From: an uncultured Lachnospiraceae bacterium | GTDB taxonomy: Bacteria; Bacillota; Clostridia; Lachnospirales; Lachnospiraceae | DNA length: 64,000 bases | Reading direction: 5' to 3' | Assembly (NCBI GenBank): GCA_910585005.1 | Contig: CAJUCN010000003.1 | Location: 194,936 to 258,935, forward strand | Part shown: positions 16,492 through 25,546 of the stretch, piece after piece | Layout of the letters: each line of letters opens with the position of its first letter | Position numbering within the stretch: position 1 is the first letter of the stretch | Translations under genes and position numbers: made by a program | The notes under the pieces: model-generated | Told to the model about the DNA's origin: nothing | The model's database searches: none | The model's input: only the letters and a program-made list of their open reading frames with translations

Positions 16492-17712
16492 TTGAATATA
16501 CTGTGTACTTCACATAAAATTATAAGTAAACAGAATCCACAACAAGGAATCCGGCATATTCAAAGTGCTGGATTTGAAGATATTTTTTGGGACTTATCAG
16601 CATATGTTCCAAGTTGGAAATTGGAATCCGTATTGTCTGAGAATATGGAAGACATTAGCGGCTTTTTAGAGGATGTGTTGATTCAAGAGGATAAAGGAGG
16701 ATTAAAGTCTTCAATCGTACAGATGCCTTATTTGGCTGCAGATACAAAGCAAAAGAACATACAAGAACTATTGTTCAAACTTGCGTTGTTTGCTATAGAG
16801 TTTGGCGGGAGAGCAGGGTGCGTGGGTGTTATTATAAAACCGCTTTTTGCAGGGGTATTGAAGGAGATGATATGGGAAGTAAACCGTGCTTATTACTTGT
16901 CCTTGGCTGAAATGGCAAAAAAACAGGAGAGTATAATATTACTGGAAAATCAATGTAAGAGTATACATGGTCATTTGGTGAGGGGGATTTGTGCAGAGGC
17001 GGAAGAAGCGGTAAAATGGGTCGATGCGTTAAATGAGGAAGTAGGGGAAGAGCGCTTTGGGTTTTGTCTGGATGTAGGGGTCTGTAATATATGCGGGCAG
17101 AATATGTATGATTTTGTATGTAGTTTGGGTCATAGAATCAAAACTGTTAAAATGCGTGATTGTGATGGAATGCAGGATTCTTCATTACTGCCGTTTACCT
17201 GTGCGAATAAAGGGTTGCAGCAGACTGATTGGCGTAGTTTAATATGGGGATTAAGGGAAATAGAATTTAAGGGTTCGTTAATACTGGATTTTGCAGATAC
17301 AATAGCAGGGTTTTCTCCACTTTTCCGTCCGCAAATTTTGCAGATAGCAAAATCCTTAGGTGATTATTTTGGCTGGCAGATAGAGATGGAACAGTTTTTG
17401 CAAAAATATGATCAACGTGTATTATTTGGTGCAGGGAATATGTGTCGAAATTATATGAAATATTATGGGGAGAAATTTCCACCATTATTTACCTGCGATA
17501 ATAATTCTAAGTTATGGGAAACAAGTTTTTGCGGGTTAAAGGTGAATAGTCCAGAATATCTTAAGGGTCTTCCAGAGAATTGTGCAATTGTAATCTGTAA
17601 TATTTATTATAAGGAGATTACATGTCAGATAAAAAATATGAAACTTACCAATCCAATTGTATATTTTAGCGATGAGTATCTACCAGTACAGGCTGATATG
17701 GAATGTGATTAA
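16492..17712 (+). CDS. Sugar isomerase/epimerase-like TIM barrel, probably ligand-depleted, with C-terminal Rossmann-like module
   Basis: The first about 290 residues align by eye with the next gene and with xylose-isomerase-like TIM barrels (sugar phosphate isomerase/epimerase, AP-endonuclease-2 fold). The Glu in IILLENQCKSIHGHL is kept, but FDTGHAN of the neighbour reads LDVGVCN here, and HIHDNDGKGDLHQ reads KMRDCDGMQDSSL, so several predicted metal-binding His are lost. Residues about 306-400 are the cluster's module (RVLFGAGNMCRNYM, then FTCDNNSKLWETSFCGL). TTG 16492 is the start, with GGAG at 16480-16483. The protein may be a non-catalytic partner of the downstream paralogue, or use a different chemistry. 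Confidence 0.75.
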   Translation: MNILCTSHKIISKQNPQQGIRHIQSAGFEDIFWDLSAYVPSWKLESVLSENMEDISGFLEDVLIQEDKGGLKSSIVQMPYLAADTKQKNIQELLFKLALFAIEFGGRAGCVGVIIKPLFAGVLKEMIWEVNRAYYLSLAEMAKKQESIILLENQCKSIHGHLVRGICAEAEEAVKWVDALNEEVGEERFGFCLDVGVCNICGQNMYDFVCSLGHRIKTVKMRDCDGMQDSSLLPFTCANKGLQQTDWRSLIWGLREIEFKGSLILDFADTIAGFSPLFRPQILQIAKSLGDYFGWQIEMEQFLQKYDQRVLFGAGNMCRNYMKYYGEKFPPLFTCDNNSKLWETSFCGLKVNSPEYLKGLPENCAIVICNIYYKEITCQIKNMKLTNPIVYFSDEYLPVQADMECD

Positions 17713-17754
17713 ACGTTTTAAAAGCAGTGAGAGTATTAGAAAAAGGAGAAGAGA

Positions 17755-18711
17755 ATGCTTAAGATAGGAGTACAGTCGGATAACGTGATAGAAGATGGAA
17801 ACCCACAGGAGGGATTTGCGGTTGTACGGCGTACAGGATTTTCCTGTGTAGATTTTTCCTTAAATAGATATTTGAGAAACAGTAACATTTACAAGTCAGA
17901 AATAAATCATTTTTTCTCACAGTCAATACAGGAATTAGAGATGCATTTTTCTTCCCATAAATTAGCTGCAGAGAGAGAGCAGATCTTCATTAACCAAATG
18001 CATATGCCGTACCCAATATATATGCCGAACGGAAGCAATGAACTAAATGGTTATCTTCGTGAAGTAGTGGCGCCTAAAAGCTTGGCGGTGTGTGCTTTTT
18101 TTGGGTGCCCGTATATTGTGCTTCATGGATATAAAACTGTCCAGTATGTTGGCTCAGAGGAGAAAGAATGGGATCAGACAGAGAGATTGATTAATTTTTT
18201 GGCTCCGATGGCAAAAGAGATGGGCATTACTCTTTGTATTGAGAATTTATATAGTAATGTGGGAGGGCATATAGTCGGCGGTTCATGCTGCAATGCGGCT
18301 AAATTAACGGAGAGGATTGACAGGATTAACGAAAAATATCATGCAGAAGTTTTAGGATTTTGCTTTGATACGGGACATGCTAATTTGGTAGGAATAGATT
18401 TTGAGAACTTTATGACCAAGCTTGGTCATAGATTAAAAGTGCTTCACATCCATGATAATGATGGAAAAGGGGATTTACATCAAATACCTTTTACTTTTAC
18501 GCTGAATCGCGAGAATGAACCTTCTACAGATTGGGAAGCATTTATTAAAGGTATTTGTAATATTCGGTTTGATAAAGTGTTGAGTTTTGAAACAGCACCA
18601 GTGCTAAATGCGTTTCCGGAAGAAATGAAAGAGACAGTACTAAGCTTTATTGCTCAAATTGGACAGTATTTTATAAAGAAAATAGAAAAATGTAAACATA
18701 TGATTTTATAA
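17755..18711 (+). CDS. Sugar phosphate isomerase/epimerase-like TIM barrel
   Basis: Xylose-isomerase-like TIM barrel of 318 residues. Expected metal-site blocks are all visible: LCIENLYSNVGGHIVGG (Glu), LGFCFDTGHANLVG (Asp and His), LKVLHIHDNDGKGDLHQ (His, Asp, His) and SFETAP near the end (Glu). Such enzymes interconvert ketoses, aldoses or epimers, often inositol or keto-acid related; the substrate cannot be told. It is the last gene of the surface-glycan run and lacks the module its upstream paralogue carries. ATG 17755 is preceded by AAAAGGAGAAGAGA. No clear terminator follows before the pseudogene at 18749. Confidence 0.85.
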   Translation: MLKIGVQSDNVIEDGNPQEGFAVVRRTGFSCVDFSLNRYLRNSNIYKSEINHFFSQSIQELEMHFSSHKLAAEREQIFINQMHMPYPIYMPNGSNELNGYLREVVAPKSLAVCAFFGCPYIVLHGYKTVQYVGSEEKEWDQTERLINFLAPMAKEMGITLCIENLYSNVGGHIVGGSCCNAAKLTERIDRINEKYHAEVLGFCFDTGHANLVGIDFENFMTKLGHRLKVLHIHDNDGKGDLHQIPFTFTLNRENEPSTDWEAFIKGICNIRFDKVLSFETAPVLNAFPEEMKETVLSFIAQIGQYFIKKIEKCKHMIL

Positions 18712-18748
18712 TTTAAATTACTGATGAAAAAGACGCGGGGTGATATTT

Positions 18749-20650
18749 TTGAAAAAACGAAACGAGGGTCTGGTCTTTACAGACGACAAATGTACAGGAT
18801 GCAACAGATGTATTTCCGTCTGCCCAACGATTGGGGCGAATATTGCGGTAAAGGAGGATGGATAGAGCTGTGTAATGGTGGACGGTGACGCCTGCAAGCA
18901 TGAGGCGAGAGGTTTCCGGGATGATACGGATGATTTTCTGGAAGCGCTGAAGGGAGGCGAACAGGTCAGCGTTCTGGTTGCGCCGGCTTTTCTTGGCAAC
19001 TATCCAAACCGGTATTAGCAGGTGCTTGGATATCTGAAAAGTCTTGGTGTAAATCATATCATCAGCATCAGCTTTGGAGCCGATATCACCACATGGGGAT
19101 ATTTAAATTATATGACCCAAAACTCTTTTGAGGGAGGCATCTCGCAGCCTTGCCTGGCTATCGTGGATTATATTGAAATGTATGTGCCGGAGCTGATCCC
19201 CAAACTGGTGCCGATCCATAGTCCCTTAATGTGCGGGGCAATTTATGTAAAAAAATATATGAATGTTTCGGATAAGCTGGCTTTCATCAGCCCCTGCATT
19301 GCCAAAAAGTCTGAGATATCCAGGCCGCAGAACGAAGGGTATGTGACTTTCAACGTAACGTTTGACCATTTGATGAAACGACTCTCTGGCGTGGATCTTA
19401 GCGGCTATGACGCTTCCGATGAGATAGAATATGGTTTGGGGAGTATATACCCGCAGCCCGGCGGTCTCAGGGAGAATGTAGAGCATTTCTTGGGAAAAGA
19501 TGTGATGGTTCGTCAGATAGAAGGCGAAAAGCATGCTTATCATTTCCTGCAGGTTTATGCGGAACGGGTAAAGAGCGGCAAGAAGCTTCCTTTTATGGTA
19601 GATGCATGATGCATTGAACTGTGGGGGAGGCTGCATTTACGGAACCGCTGCTGAACCGCAAATGTAGATAATGACGATATTTTATTTGAGATACATAAGC
19701 AAAGATGCGTGGATCATAGTGGGAACAAAAAGGATCCATGGAACAGGAAGATAGATTATGCCGCAAGATTGAAACAGTTTAATGAACAGTTTAAGGAATT
19801 GAAGCTGGAAGATTTTTTGTGTACCTACACCAACAGATATCACCGGATGGAGCCGGTGGGAGGCGCGGCGCTTGAGGCAGTCTTTATGTCTATGGGCAAA
19901 AAAACTGCACAGGAGCGCAATATCAACTGCAGCGCCTGCGGATATGACAGTTGCAAGACCATGGCGGCAGCGATTGCGGCCGGAGTGAACCGGGTAGAAA
20001 ATTGTATTCATTATGTAAAGAGCGAACTGGAAACGGAAAAGGAAGAAATTGCCCGGCTGACGGAAAAGCTCCGTCAAAGACAGGAATTAAAAGAGAAACA
20101 GTATCAGGAGATTGCCGTTGAATTTGTCAATGTCCGGCATGCAATTAGCGAGCTGGTAGCAGGAAATCAGTCTTCTGCCGAGCATACCATTGCCCTGGCG
20201 CAGGCGGCTGCTGATATAGCCCAGTTCAGCAGTATGCTTAAGGATTCCATTGAAAAGGTGACGAAGTCCGTACATGGGTATGATGAAGTGAACGAGGCAA
20301 TCATTAAAATCTCTAACCAGACCAATATGCTGGCGTTAAACGCTGGGATTGAAGCTGCAAGAAGCGGTGAAGCCGGATGGGGATTTGCAGTCATAGCAAA
20401 CAGAGTAAGGGATCTTTCGGAACAGACAAAGACGGCAATCGCGGACGGAAGGGCGCAGAGCGCCACGATCATCCCGGCAATGGAAGAGCTGAATGCGGAA
20501 TCCGGTTAATTTGTGGAAAATATCTCAACAGTCAATGATAAGCTTTCAGAGTTGGCGGCGGGCAGTCAGGAAATTGTTGCCAAGACCCTTGAAGTGGAAG
20601 AGTTGTTCGAGAAGATCGTAGGACAGATGCAAGAGGTGGCGAAAGAATAA
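18749..20650 (+). pseudogene. Broken ferredoxin / [FeFe]-hydrogenase-like / chemoreceptor-signalling fusion
   Basis: One gene of about 630 codons, all pieces in the same strand and mostly the same frame. From TTG 18749: a 4Fe-4S motif CTGCNRCISVCP; a second ferredoxin motif collapsed to DACKHEARG; a hydrogenase-like H-cluster domain (SQPCLAIVDYIE, ISPCIAKKSEI, and NCGGGCIYGTA in a shifted frame near 19615-19650); a Fe-S domain CSACGYDSC near 19930; and a methyl-accepting signalling tip (NQTNMLALNAGIEAARSGEA). Lesions: TAG 18863-18865, TAG 19016-19018 (looks like CAG to TAG), a 7-base tandem duplication GATGCAT at 19601-19614 shifting frame, a second shift near 19655-19670, and TAA 20507-20509. 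The last in-frame stop is 20648-20650. Intact relatives are redox- or H2-sensing proteins with chemotaxis-type output. It is almost certainly nonfunctional. Confidence 0.9.
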
Positions 20651-20669
20651 CGTTTGGGATCAGTAAAAT

Positions 20670-20696
20670 AAGAGCTGCCGATCAGGCAGCTCTTAA
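20670..20696 (-). terminator. Rho-independent terminator of upp
   Basis: Perfect stem AAGAGCTGCC / GGCAGCTCTT (20670-20679 with 20685-20694) and a 5-base loop. On the minus strand it is followed by TATTTTAC, so it ends upp; it may also stop residual transcription of the pseudogene from the other side. Confidence 0.8.
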
Positions 20697-21344
20697 CTAT
20701 TTCGTTCCAAAGATCCGGTCGCCGGCATCGCCCAGGCCCGGACAAATATAGGCATGTTCATTTAGGCATCTGTCCAGATGGCCTACATAAACCTGAATAT
20801 CGGGATGGGTTTGGGTTAATTTCTTTAAACCCTCCGGTGCAGCGATGATACACATAAATTTAATATTCCTGCCGCCGTGCTCCTTGATGAAATCCACTGC
20901 CTCAGAGCCAGAACCGCCGGTAGCTAACATGGGGTCAAGAACGACAATGGTCCGTTGGTCAATAGGCTCAGGAAGCTTACAGTAGTACTCATGGGGTTCA
21001 TGGGTCTCCGGATCCCGGTAAAGGCCGATATGGCCAACTTTTGCAGAGGGAACTAAGGCAAGCAGGCCGTTTACCATGCCAAGGCCTGCACGGAGAATCG
21101 GAACAATTGCCATTTTTTTACCGGAAATGACAGGAGTCATGCAGGTTTCAATAGGGGTTTTGATCTCAACTTCTACGGTAGGCAGGTCGCGCAGCGCTTC
21201 ATATCCCATCAGCATTGCAATTTCTTCGATTAGTTTGCGAAATTCGTTGGTGCCTGTGTTTTCATCACGGAGACGTGAGATCTTGTGTTGGATCAAAGGA
21301 TGATTTAACACAAATACGTTTTCCATGTTTTGTAAATGTTCCAT
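20697..21344 (-). CDS. upp: Uracil phosphoribosyltransferase
   Basis: Pyrimidine salvage: uracil plus PRPP to UMP and pyrophosphate, cytoplasmic. The type I phosphoribosyltransferase loop VVLDPMLATGGSGSEA binds PRPP, PILRAGLGM is the family's substrate-side motif, and YICPGLGDAGDRIFGTK is the uracil-binding C terminus. A longer frame reaches 21431, but AGGAGGG lies 6 bases before ATG 21344, and MEHLQNMENVFVLNHPLIQHK is the usual start, giving 215 residues, close to the normal 209. It is divergent from uraA, the matching transporter. A strong sigma-A promoter lies at 21403-21431. Confidence 0.97.
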   Translation of the reverse strand: MEHLQNMENVFVLNHPLIQHKISRLRDENTGTNEFRKLIEEIAMLMGYEALRDLPTVEVEIKTPIETCMTPVISGKKMAIVPILRAGLGMVNGLLALVPSAKVGHIGLYRDPETHEPHEYYCKLPEPIDQRTIVVLDPMLATGGSGSEAVDFIKEHGGRNIKFMCIIAAPEGLKKLTQTHPDIQVYVGHLDRCLNEHAYICPGLGDAGDRIFGTK

Positions 21345-21402
21345 AAGAACCCTCCTCATATTTTCTTTTGCAGTCTGGCAATCTTTTGTTACGTTAATTA
21401 AA

Positions 21403-21431
21403 ATTTTAGTGCAAGATGGACTTGAAGTCAA
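21403..21431 (-). promoter_or_regulatory. Sigma-A promoter of upp
   Basis: On the minus strand TTGACT (21431-21426), 17-base spacer, TAAAAT (21408-21403). The predicted transcript starts near 21396, about 50 bases before the start codon. Confidence 0.75.
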
Positions 21432-21482
21432 CTAAAGAAGAAAAATTTCCGTTTTGCAGCTTGGCCAGAGCGTAAATTCTTC

Positions 21483-21511
21483 TTGTATTTACGGCTCGGA
21501 GACAGTATACT
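21483..21511 (+). promoter_or_regulatory. Sigma-A promoter of uraA
   Basis: TTGTAT (21483-21488), 17-base spacer, TATACT (21506-21511), about 50 bases before the uraA start. No PyrR-type leader hairpin is evident in the short leader. Confidence 0.65.
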
Positions 21512-21566
21512 ATTGATTTGGTAAAATGAATAAAGCGGTTGAAGATCACAGGAGGAGGAGATTGCG

Positions 21567-22943
21567 ATGTTGAAACAGCAAGAAGTGATCCGGGACGCCA
21601 AAACCCTTGGGATTCCCAAGATGATGGTCCTTGGATTGCAGCACATGTTCGCCATGTTTGGCGCAACGATTTTAGTTCCAATTTTAGTTAATGTTTATTT
21701 TGAAGGAGAAGGACTTTCGATTCAGGTTACCTTGATTTGTGCAGGGCTTGGAACACTATTTTTCCATCTTTGTTCTAAGCTGAAGGTACCTGCATTCCTA
21801 GGTTCTTCTTTCGCTTTTCTGGGCGGGTTCCAAACGGTGGCACAGCTTGACTCCGGGATCTTTGCAGGAATGTCAATGGGGGAAAAACTTCCCTATGCCT
21901 GTGGCGGCATTGTTGTGGCAGGAGGGCTGTATCTGCTCCTTGCGCTGGTGATTAAGCTGATCGGAGTGAAGAAGGTTATGAAATTTCTTCCCCCTGTGGT
22001 GACTGGCCCTATTATTATCTGTATCGGGCTTTCCCTGGCGCCTTCGGCAGTTTCCAATGCGTCCACGAACTGGCTGCTTGCAGTCATTGCGCTGGGAACG
22101 ATCATTCTATTTAACATTTGGGGAAAAGGGATGTTTAAGATCATTCCGATCCTGATGGGGGTGGTGATCTCCTATGTGGCGGCAATTATTTTAAATGCTG
22201 TGGGCATAACCAATGCGGACGGCAGTGCGATCTTAAATTTTGCCGGGGTGCAGTCTGCAAACTGGGTGGGCCTTCCGCCTTTCCAGATCTGCAAGTTTGA
22301 TATTACGGCAATCTTAGTTATGGCGCCGATTGCCTTGGCGACAATGATGGAGCATATTGGGGATATGTCTGCGATCTCTGCAACGGTAGGCGAAAAATTT
22401 ATTGAAGATCCGGGGCTTCACAGAACCCTTGCAGGGGATGGGATTGCTACAGCCCTGGCGGCACTTGTAGGCGGCCCTGCAAACACGACTTATGGTGAGA
22501 ATACCGGGGTACTGGAACTGAGTAAAGTGTATGATCCCAAAGTGATCCGCTTGGCAGCAGTTTATGCAGTGGCGCTTAGTTTTATTCCCAAGATGGCGGA
22601 AGTGATTGGTTCCATTCCTTCGGCGATCATTGGCGGGGTAAGCTTCATGCTTTATGGGATGATCTCCGCAATTGGCGTGAGGAATGTGGTTGAAAATAAA
22701 GTCGATTTTACGAAATCCAGGAACCTGATCATTGCAGCAGTGATTTTGGTCAGCGGGCTTGGGTTTTCGGGCGGGCTGACTTTCCATGTAGGAGGTACGG
22801 CCATAACTCTGACCGGTCTGGCAATCGCCGCGCTTGCAGGAATCATATTAAATGCAGTCCTGCCGGGAAATGATTATATCTTTGGAGATAATCCGGAGGG
22901 CGATCAGAACCGGGGACTGGATATGAAACCCAATTTTAAATAA
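21567..22943 (+). CDS. uraA: Uracil/xanthine permease (NCS2 family)
   Basis: Nucleobase:proton symporter in the cytoplasmic membrane with many hydrophobic segments over 458 residues. It opens with GIPKMMVLGLQHMFAMFGAT, the QH motif of NCS2 transporters, and contains AALVGGPANTTYGENTG, the conserved substrate-site stretch including the Glu of the NTTYGEN block. Together with the divergent upp this gives uptake and trapping of uracil as UMP. ATG 21567 follows AGGAGGAGATTGCG. A good terminator follows at 22949-22980. Confidence 0.95.
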   Translation: MLKQQEVIRDAKTLGIPKMMVLGLQHMFAMFGATILVPILVNVYFEGEGLSIQVTLICAGLGTLFFHLCSKLKVPAFLGSSFAFLGGFQTVAQLDSGIFAGMSMGEKLPYACGGIVVAGGLYLLLALVIKLIGVKKVMKFLPPVVTGPIIICIGLSLAPSAVSNASTNWLLAVIALGTIILFNIWGKGMFKIIPILMGVVISYVAAIILNAVGITNADGSAILNFAGVQSANWVGLPPFQICKFDITAILVMAPIALATMMEHIGDMSAISATVGEKFIEDPGLHRTLAGDGIATALAALVGGPANTTYGENTGVLELSKVYDPKVIRLAAVYAVALSFIPKMAEVIGSIPSAIIGGVSFMLYGMISAIGVRNVVENKVDFTKSRNLIIAAVILVSGLGFSGGLTFHVGGTAITLTGLAIAALAGIILNAVLPGNDYIFGDNPEGDQNRGLDMKPNFK

Positions 22944-22945
22944 AG

Positions 22946-22980
22946 AAAAAGGGATTGCCATCCGGTGATCCCTTTTTTGT
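22946..22980 (+). terminator. Rho-independent terminator after uraA
   Basis: Stem AAAGGGAT / ATCCCTTT around an inner CC/GG pairing, directly followed by TTTTTG. It separates uraA from the flagellar operon. Confidence 0.85.
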
Positions 22981-22989
22981 TTTTTTCTC

Positions 22990-23015
22990 TAAAGTCTTGG
23001 GAAAAATATCCGATA
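22990..23015 (+). promoter_or_regulatory. Sigma-28 (SigD-type) promoter of the flgM operon
   Basis: TAAA (22990-22993), 16-base spacer, CCGATA (23010-23015), the same pattern and spacing as before flaG and both flagellins. It places the anti-sigma factor under its own sigma factor, the usual feedback loop. Confidence 0.75.
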
Positions 23016-23059
23016 CAAATAGTGTAAATCAAAATTGTCCACGGAAGGGGGATGCTTAT

Positions 23060-23335
23060 ATGCGTATTAATGCTTATACACAGGTGCAGCAGGTGTACGG
23101 AACAAAAAAGGCTGCCAATGTGAAATCAAAAGGCAATGTGAATTTTTCTGACCAATTGCAGATTTCCAGCATTGGGAAGGATATCCAAAGCGCAAAGCAG
23201 GCTGTAGCAGGCGCCAGTGATGTCAGGGAAGATGTGACGGCTCCAATCAAAGCAAAGATTCAGGCAGGAACTTATGAGGTGAGTGCAGAGAATTTTGCAG
23301 ACAGGCTGATGCAAAAATACGAAGAAATGAGGTAA
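23060..23335 (+). CDS. flgM: Anti-sigma-28 factor FlgM
   Basis: Small protein (91 residues) that holds sigma-28 until the hook is complete and it can be exported. The C-terminal half APIKAKIQAGTYEVSAENFA, followed by DRLMQKYEEMR, matches the sigma-binding helices of FlgM; the N terminus is low-complexity as in other members. A longer frame runs from 22955, but it crosses the uraA terminator and the sigma-28 promoter; ATG 23060 has GGAAGGGGG upstream. It is first gene of the late flagellar operon and lies 4 bases before flgN. Confidence 0.9.
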   Translation: MRINAYTQVQQVYGTKKAANVKSKGNVNFSDQLQISSIGKDIQSAKQAVAGASDVREDVTAPIKAKIQAGTYEVSAENFADRLMQKYEEMR

Positions 23336-23339
23336 TCCC

Positions 23340-23858
23340 GTGGCAAGTTTAATGGAAAATCTGATTGAAGTTCTTGATAGGGAAAGTTCAGAATATGAAA
23401 ACTTGCTGGGATTATCTATGAAGAAGACACCGGTTATTGTAGCCGGGAATATGGAAGAATTAGCCAAAGTCACGGAGGAAGAACAGGACGCTGTCAGCAG
23501 GATTAATAAACTGGAACAAAAAAGACAGGAAGTATTTGCTGATATCGCCAATGTAATTAACAAGGATGTTAACACGCTGATGCTTACGGACTTGATCGAA
23601 ATGCTTAAGGCCAGGACGGAAGAACAGCAGAAGCTGGCTAGGGTTCACGACAGATTAAAGAGCGCTGTCCATGAGGTAAAGAGGGTCAACGAACAGAACC
23701 GGATACTGATTGAAAATGCGCTTGAGATGGTTGCGTTTGATTTGAATATGCTGCAAGCGATGAAATCAACGCCGGAAACAGCTAATTATAACAAAGGGGC
23801 CTATAATACAGGCGTTCATATGGGCGCGGAAGTAAGCGGCTTTGATGCAAAGCAATAA
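23340..23858 (+). CDS. flgN: FlgN-family export chaperone
   Basis: Predicted cytoplasmic chaperone that keeps FlgK and FlgL soluble for export. It is a helical, coiled-coil-rich protein of 172 residues (MENLIEVLDRESSEYENLL, repeated heptad-like stretches to about residue 140) with a disordered tail, which is the shape of the FlgN family. Placement between flgM and flgK is the classical Firmicutes order. GTG 23340 is the start, 4 bases after the flgM stop. Confidence 0.85.
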   Translation: MASLMENLIEVLDRESSEYENLLGLSMKKTPVIVAGNMEELAKVTEEEQDAVSRINKLEQKRQEVFADIANVINKDVNTLMLTDLIEMLKARTEEQQKLARVHDRLKSAVHEVKRVNEQNRILIENALEMVAFDLNMLQAMKSTPETANYNKGAYNTGVHMGAEVSGFDAKQ

Positions 23859-23925
23859 AATGACGACAGGAAAGTTTCAGTGATTTTATTCCAGCAAATA
23901 ATCCTTGAAAACATGAGGTGATAAG

Positions 23926-25530
23926 ATGTCTTTAATGGGAAGTTTATACATTGGTGCAAGTGGGCTTCAGACCAGCCAGAATGCCCTGAATACCACTGCA
24001 CATAATATGTCTAATATCGACACTACCGGGTATGTCAGGCAACAGGTACAGCAGGGCACCCGTATATATAAAACACTTTCTACAAGCGGTGCTGCGATTG
24101 CATATACGCAGACCGGTCTTGGCGTAAATTATACGCTGGTAAAGCAGATCAGAGATCAATTCCTTGATAAAACTTACCGACGGGAATCAGGGCGGAGCGC
24201 TTTTTATGATACATGGACCTCATCAGTGGAGGAGATTGAAAATCTGTTCCAGGAACTTGAGGGTGAGGCGTTTGGCGAATCCATTGAAAACTTATGGGCG
24301 TCTATACAGGAACTTTCCAAACATCCTGAAAATTCTGTGAACCAGGGTGCGTTTGTACAGCGCTGCGGTGAGTTTTTGAGCCGTGCTAAATCAGTGTATA
24401 CTGGTCTTTGTGAGTACCAGGATAATATGAATTTTAAGATTGGCAGGCAGGTAGACACCATCAATGCCTATGCAGAACGCATTTGTGAACTGAATAAGGA
24501 GATCGTAAAGATTGAGTCAGGCAAGGTGGAACGTGCCAATGACCTTCGGGATGAGAGAAACCAGTTAATCGACGAGCTTTCCACTATGGCCCGTATCGAC
24601 TGTAAAGAAGATGTATATGGGAATGTGATCGTTAAGATGGAAGGCAGGGAATTCATCAAAGAAGATTCCTATAACAAGATGGAAGTGCTGACCGATCCGG
24701 CCACAGGGTTTTATACGCCTTATTGGTCACAGCTTGCCACAAGAGATGCCAATGGGGAGGTAGTCAGTATTGAAGGGGCAGAACCTTTTAGGCTTGACAG
24801 GGAGGTTTCTACGGCTGCCAATTCTGACATTGGTTCCCTTAAGGCTATGCTATTGGCAAGAGGGAATAAAAGAGCGACCTATAAGGATATGGCAGATGCC
24901 GATCAGTATAATAAAGAAATTGCACCTTCGATTATTATGAATATCCAGGCTGAGTTTGACCAGTTGATTAACAAAGTGACAGAAGGGATCAATAAAGTTT
25001 TTGCAGATGCGGCAGCGAAAGCGGCTAATGAGCAGCCAGGTTCTAACTACATGAGGGATGAAAATGGTGACCCTTACAAGATCTTTGATACCGTTACAGG
25101 ATCTCCTGATTTCACCATTACCAACCTTACGATTAACAGTGTGATCAAGCAGGCGCCATCCCTTTTGGGGTTTGTAAAAGATGATGGAAAAGTTGACCAG
25201 GAGACGGCGGATGCACTGAAGGAGCTTTTTAGCAAAGACGATCAGCTTACGCTAAATCCGAATGTCAAGACAACCACAAACTTTATCAATTATTATAATA
25301 ATATGATCATCCAGGTAGGAAATACAGGTGATGTACTGCGGGGGATCAGTGAGAACCAGCAGATGACGGTGGATAATACTTATGCAGCAAGAGAACAGGT
25401 GCATGGAGTTTCCTCCGATGAAGAAATGAGTAATATGATCATGTTCCAGAATGCATACAATGCATCCAGCCGGTACATCAACGTGATCAGCGAATTGTTA
25501 GAACATATCATCAGCACGTTAGGCAGATAG
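23926..25530 (+). CDS. flgK: Flagellar hook-associated protein 1 (FlgK), first copy
   Basis: Hook-filament junction protein. The N terminus LYIGASGLQTSQNALNTTAH followed by NMSNIDTTGYVRQQV is the conserved D0 helix with the flagellar-rod-family ANNxxN-type motif. The C terminus (MSNMIMFQNAYNASSRYINV, then ISELLEHIIS) is the matching D0 helix. Length 534 is normal. A second, different FlgK follows 16 bases downstream; the two share the terminal helices but differ in the middle. ATG 23926 follows GAGGTGATAAG. Confidence 0.93.
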   Translation: MSLMGSLYIGASGLQTSQNALNTTAHNMSNIDTTGYVRQQVQQGTRIYKTLSTSGAAIAYTQTGLGVNYTLVKQIRDQFLDKTYRRESGRSAFYDTWTSSVEEIENLFQELEGEAFGESIENLWASIQELSKHPENSVNQGAFVQRCGEFLSRAKSVYTGLCEYQDNMNFKIGRQVDTINAYAERICELNKEIVKIESGKVERANDLRDERNQLIDELSTMARIDCKEDVYGNVIVKMEGREFIKEDSYNKMEVLTDPATGFYTPYWSQLATRDANGEVVSIEGAEPFRLDREVSTAANSDIGSLKAMLLARGNKRATYKDMADADQYNKEIAPSIIMNIQAEFDQLINKVTEGINKVFADAAAKAANEQPGSNYMRDENGDPYKIFDTVTGSPDFTITNLTINSVIKQAPSLLGFVKDDGKVDQETADALKELFSKDDQLTLNPNVKTTTNFINYYNNMIIQVGNTGDVLRGISENQQMTVDNTYAAREQVHGVSSDEEMSNMIMFQNAYNASSRYINVISELLEHIISTLGR

Positions 25531-25546
25531 AAAGGGAGGAAGAAGG

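Noticed and set aside
1..18711. Classical wall teichoic acid locus
   Set aside because: Only a TagF-like transferase and a TagD-like domain are present; no TagO/TagA enzyme or TagGH exporter is seen in the window.
19022..20509. Two separate genes (hydrogenase-like fragment and chemoreceptor-like fragment)
   Set aside because: Both lie in one frame with the upstream ferredoxin piece and the domain order matches a single fused protein, so one pseudogene is the better reading.
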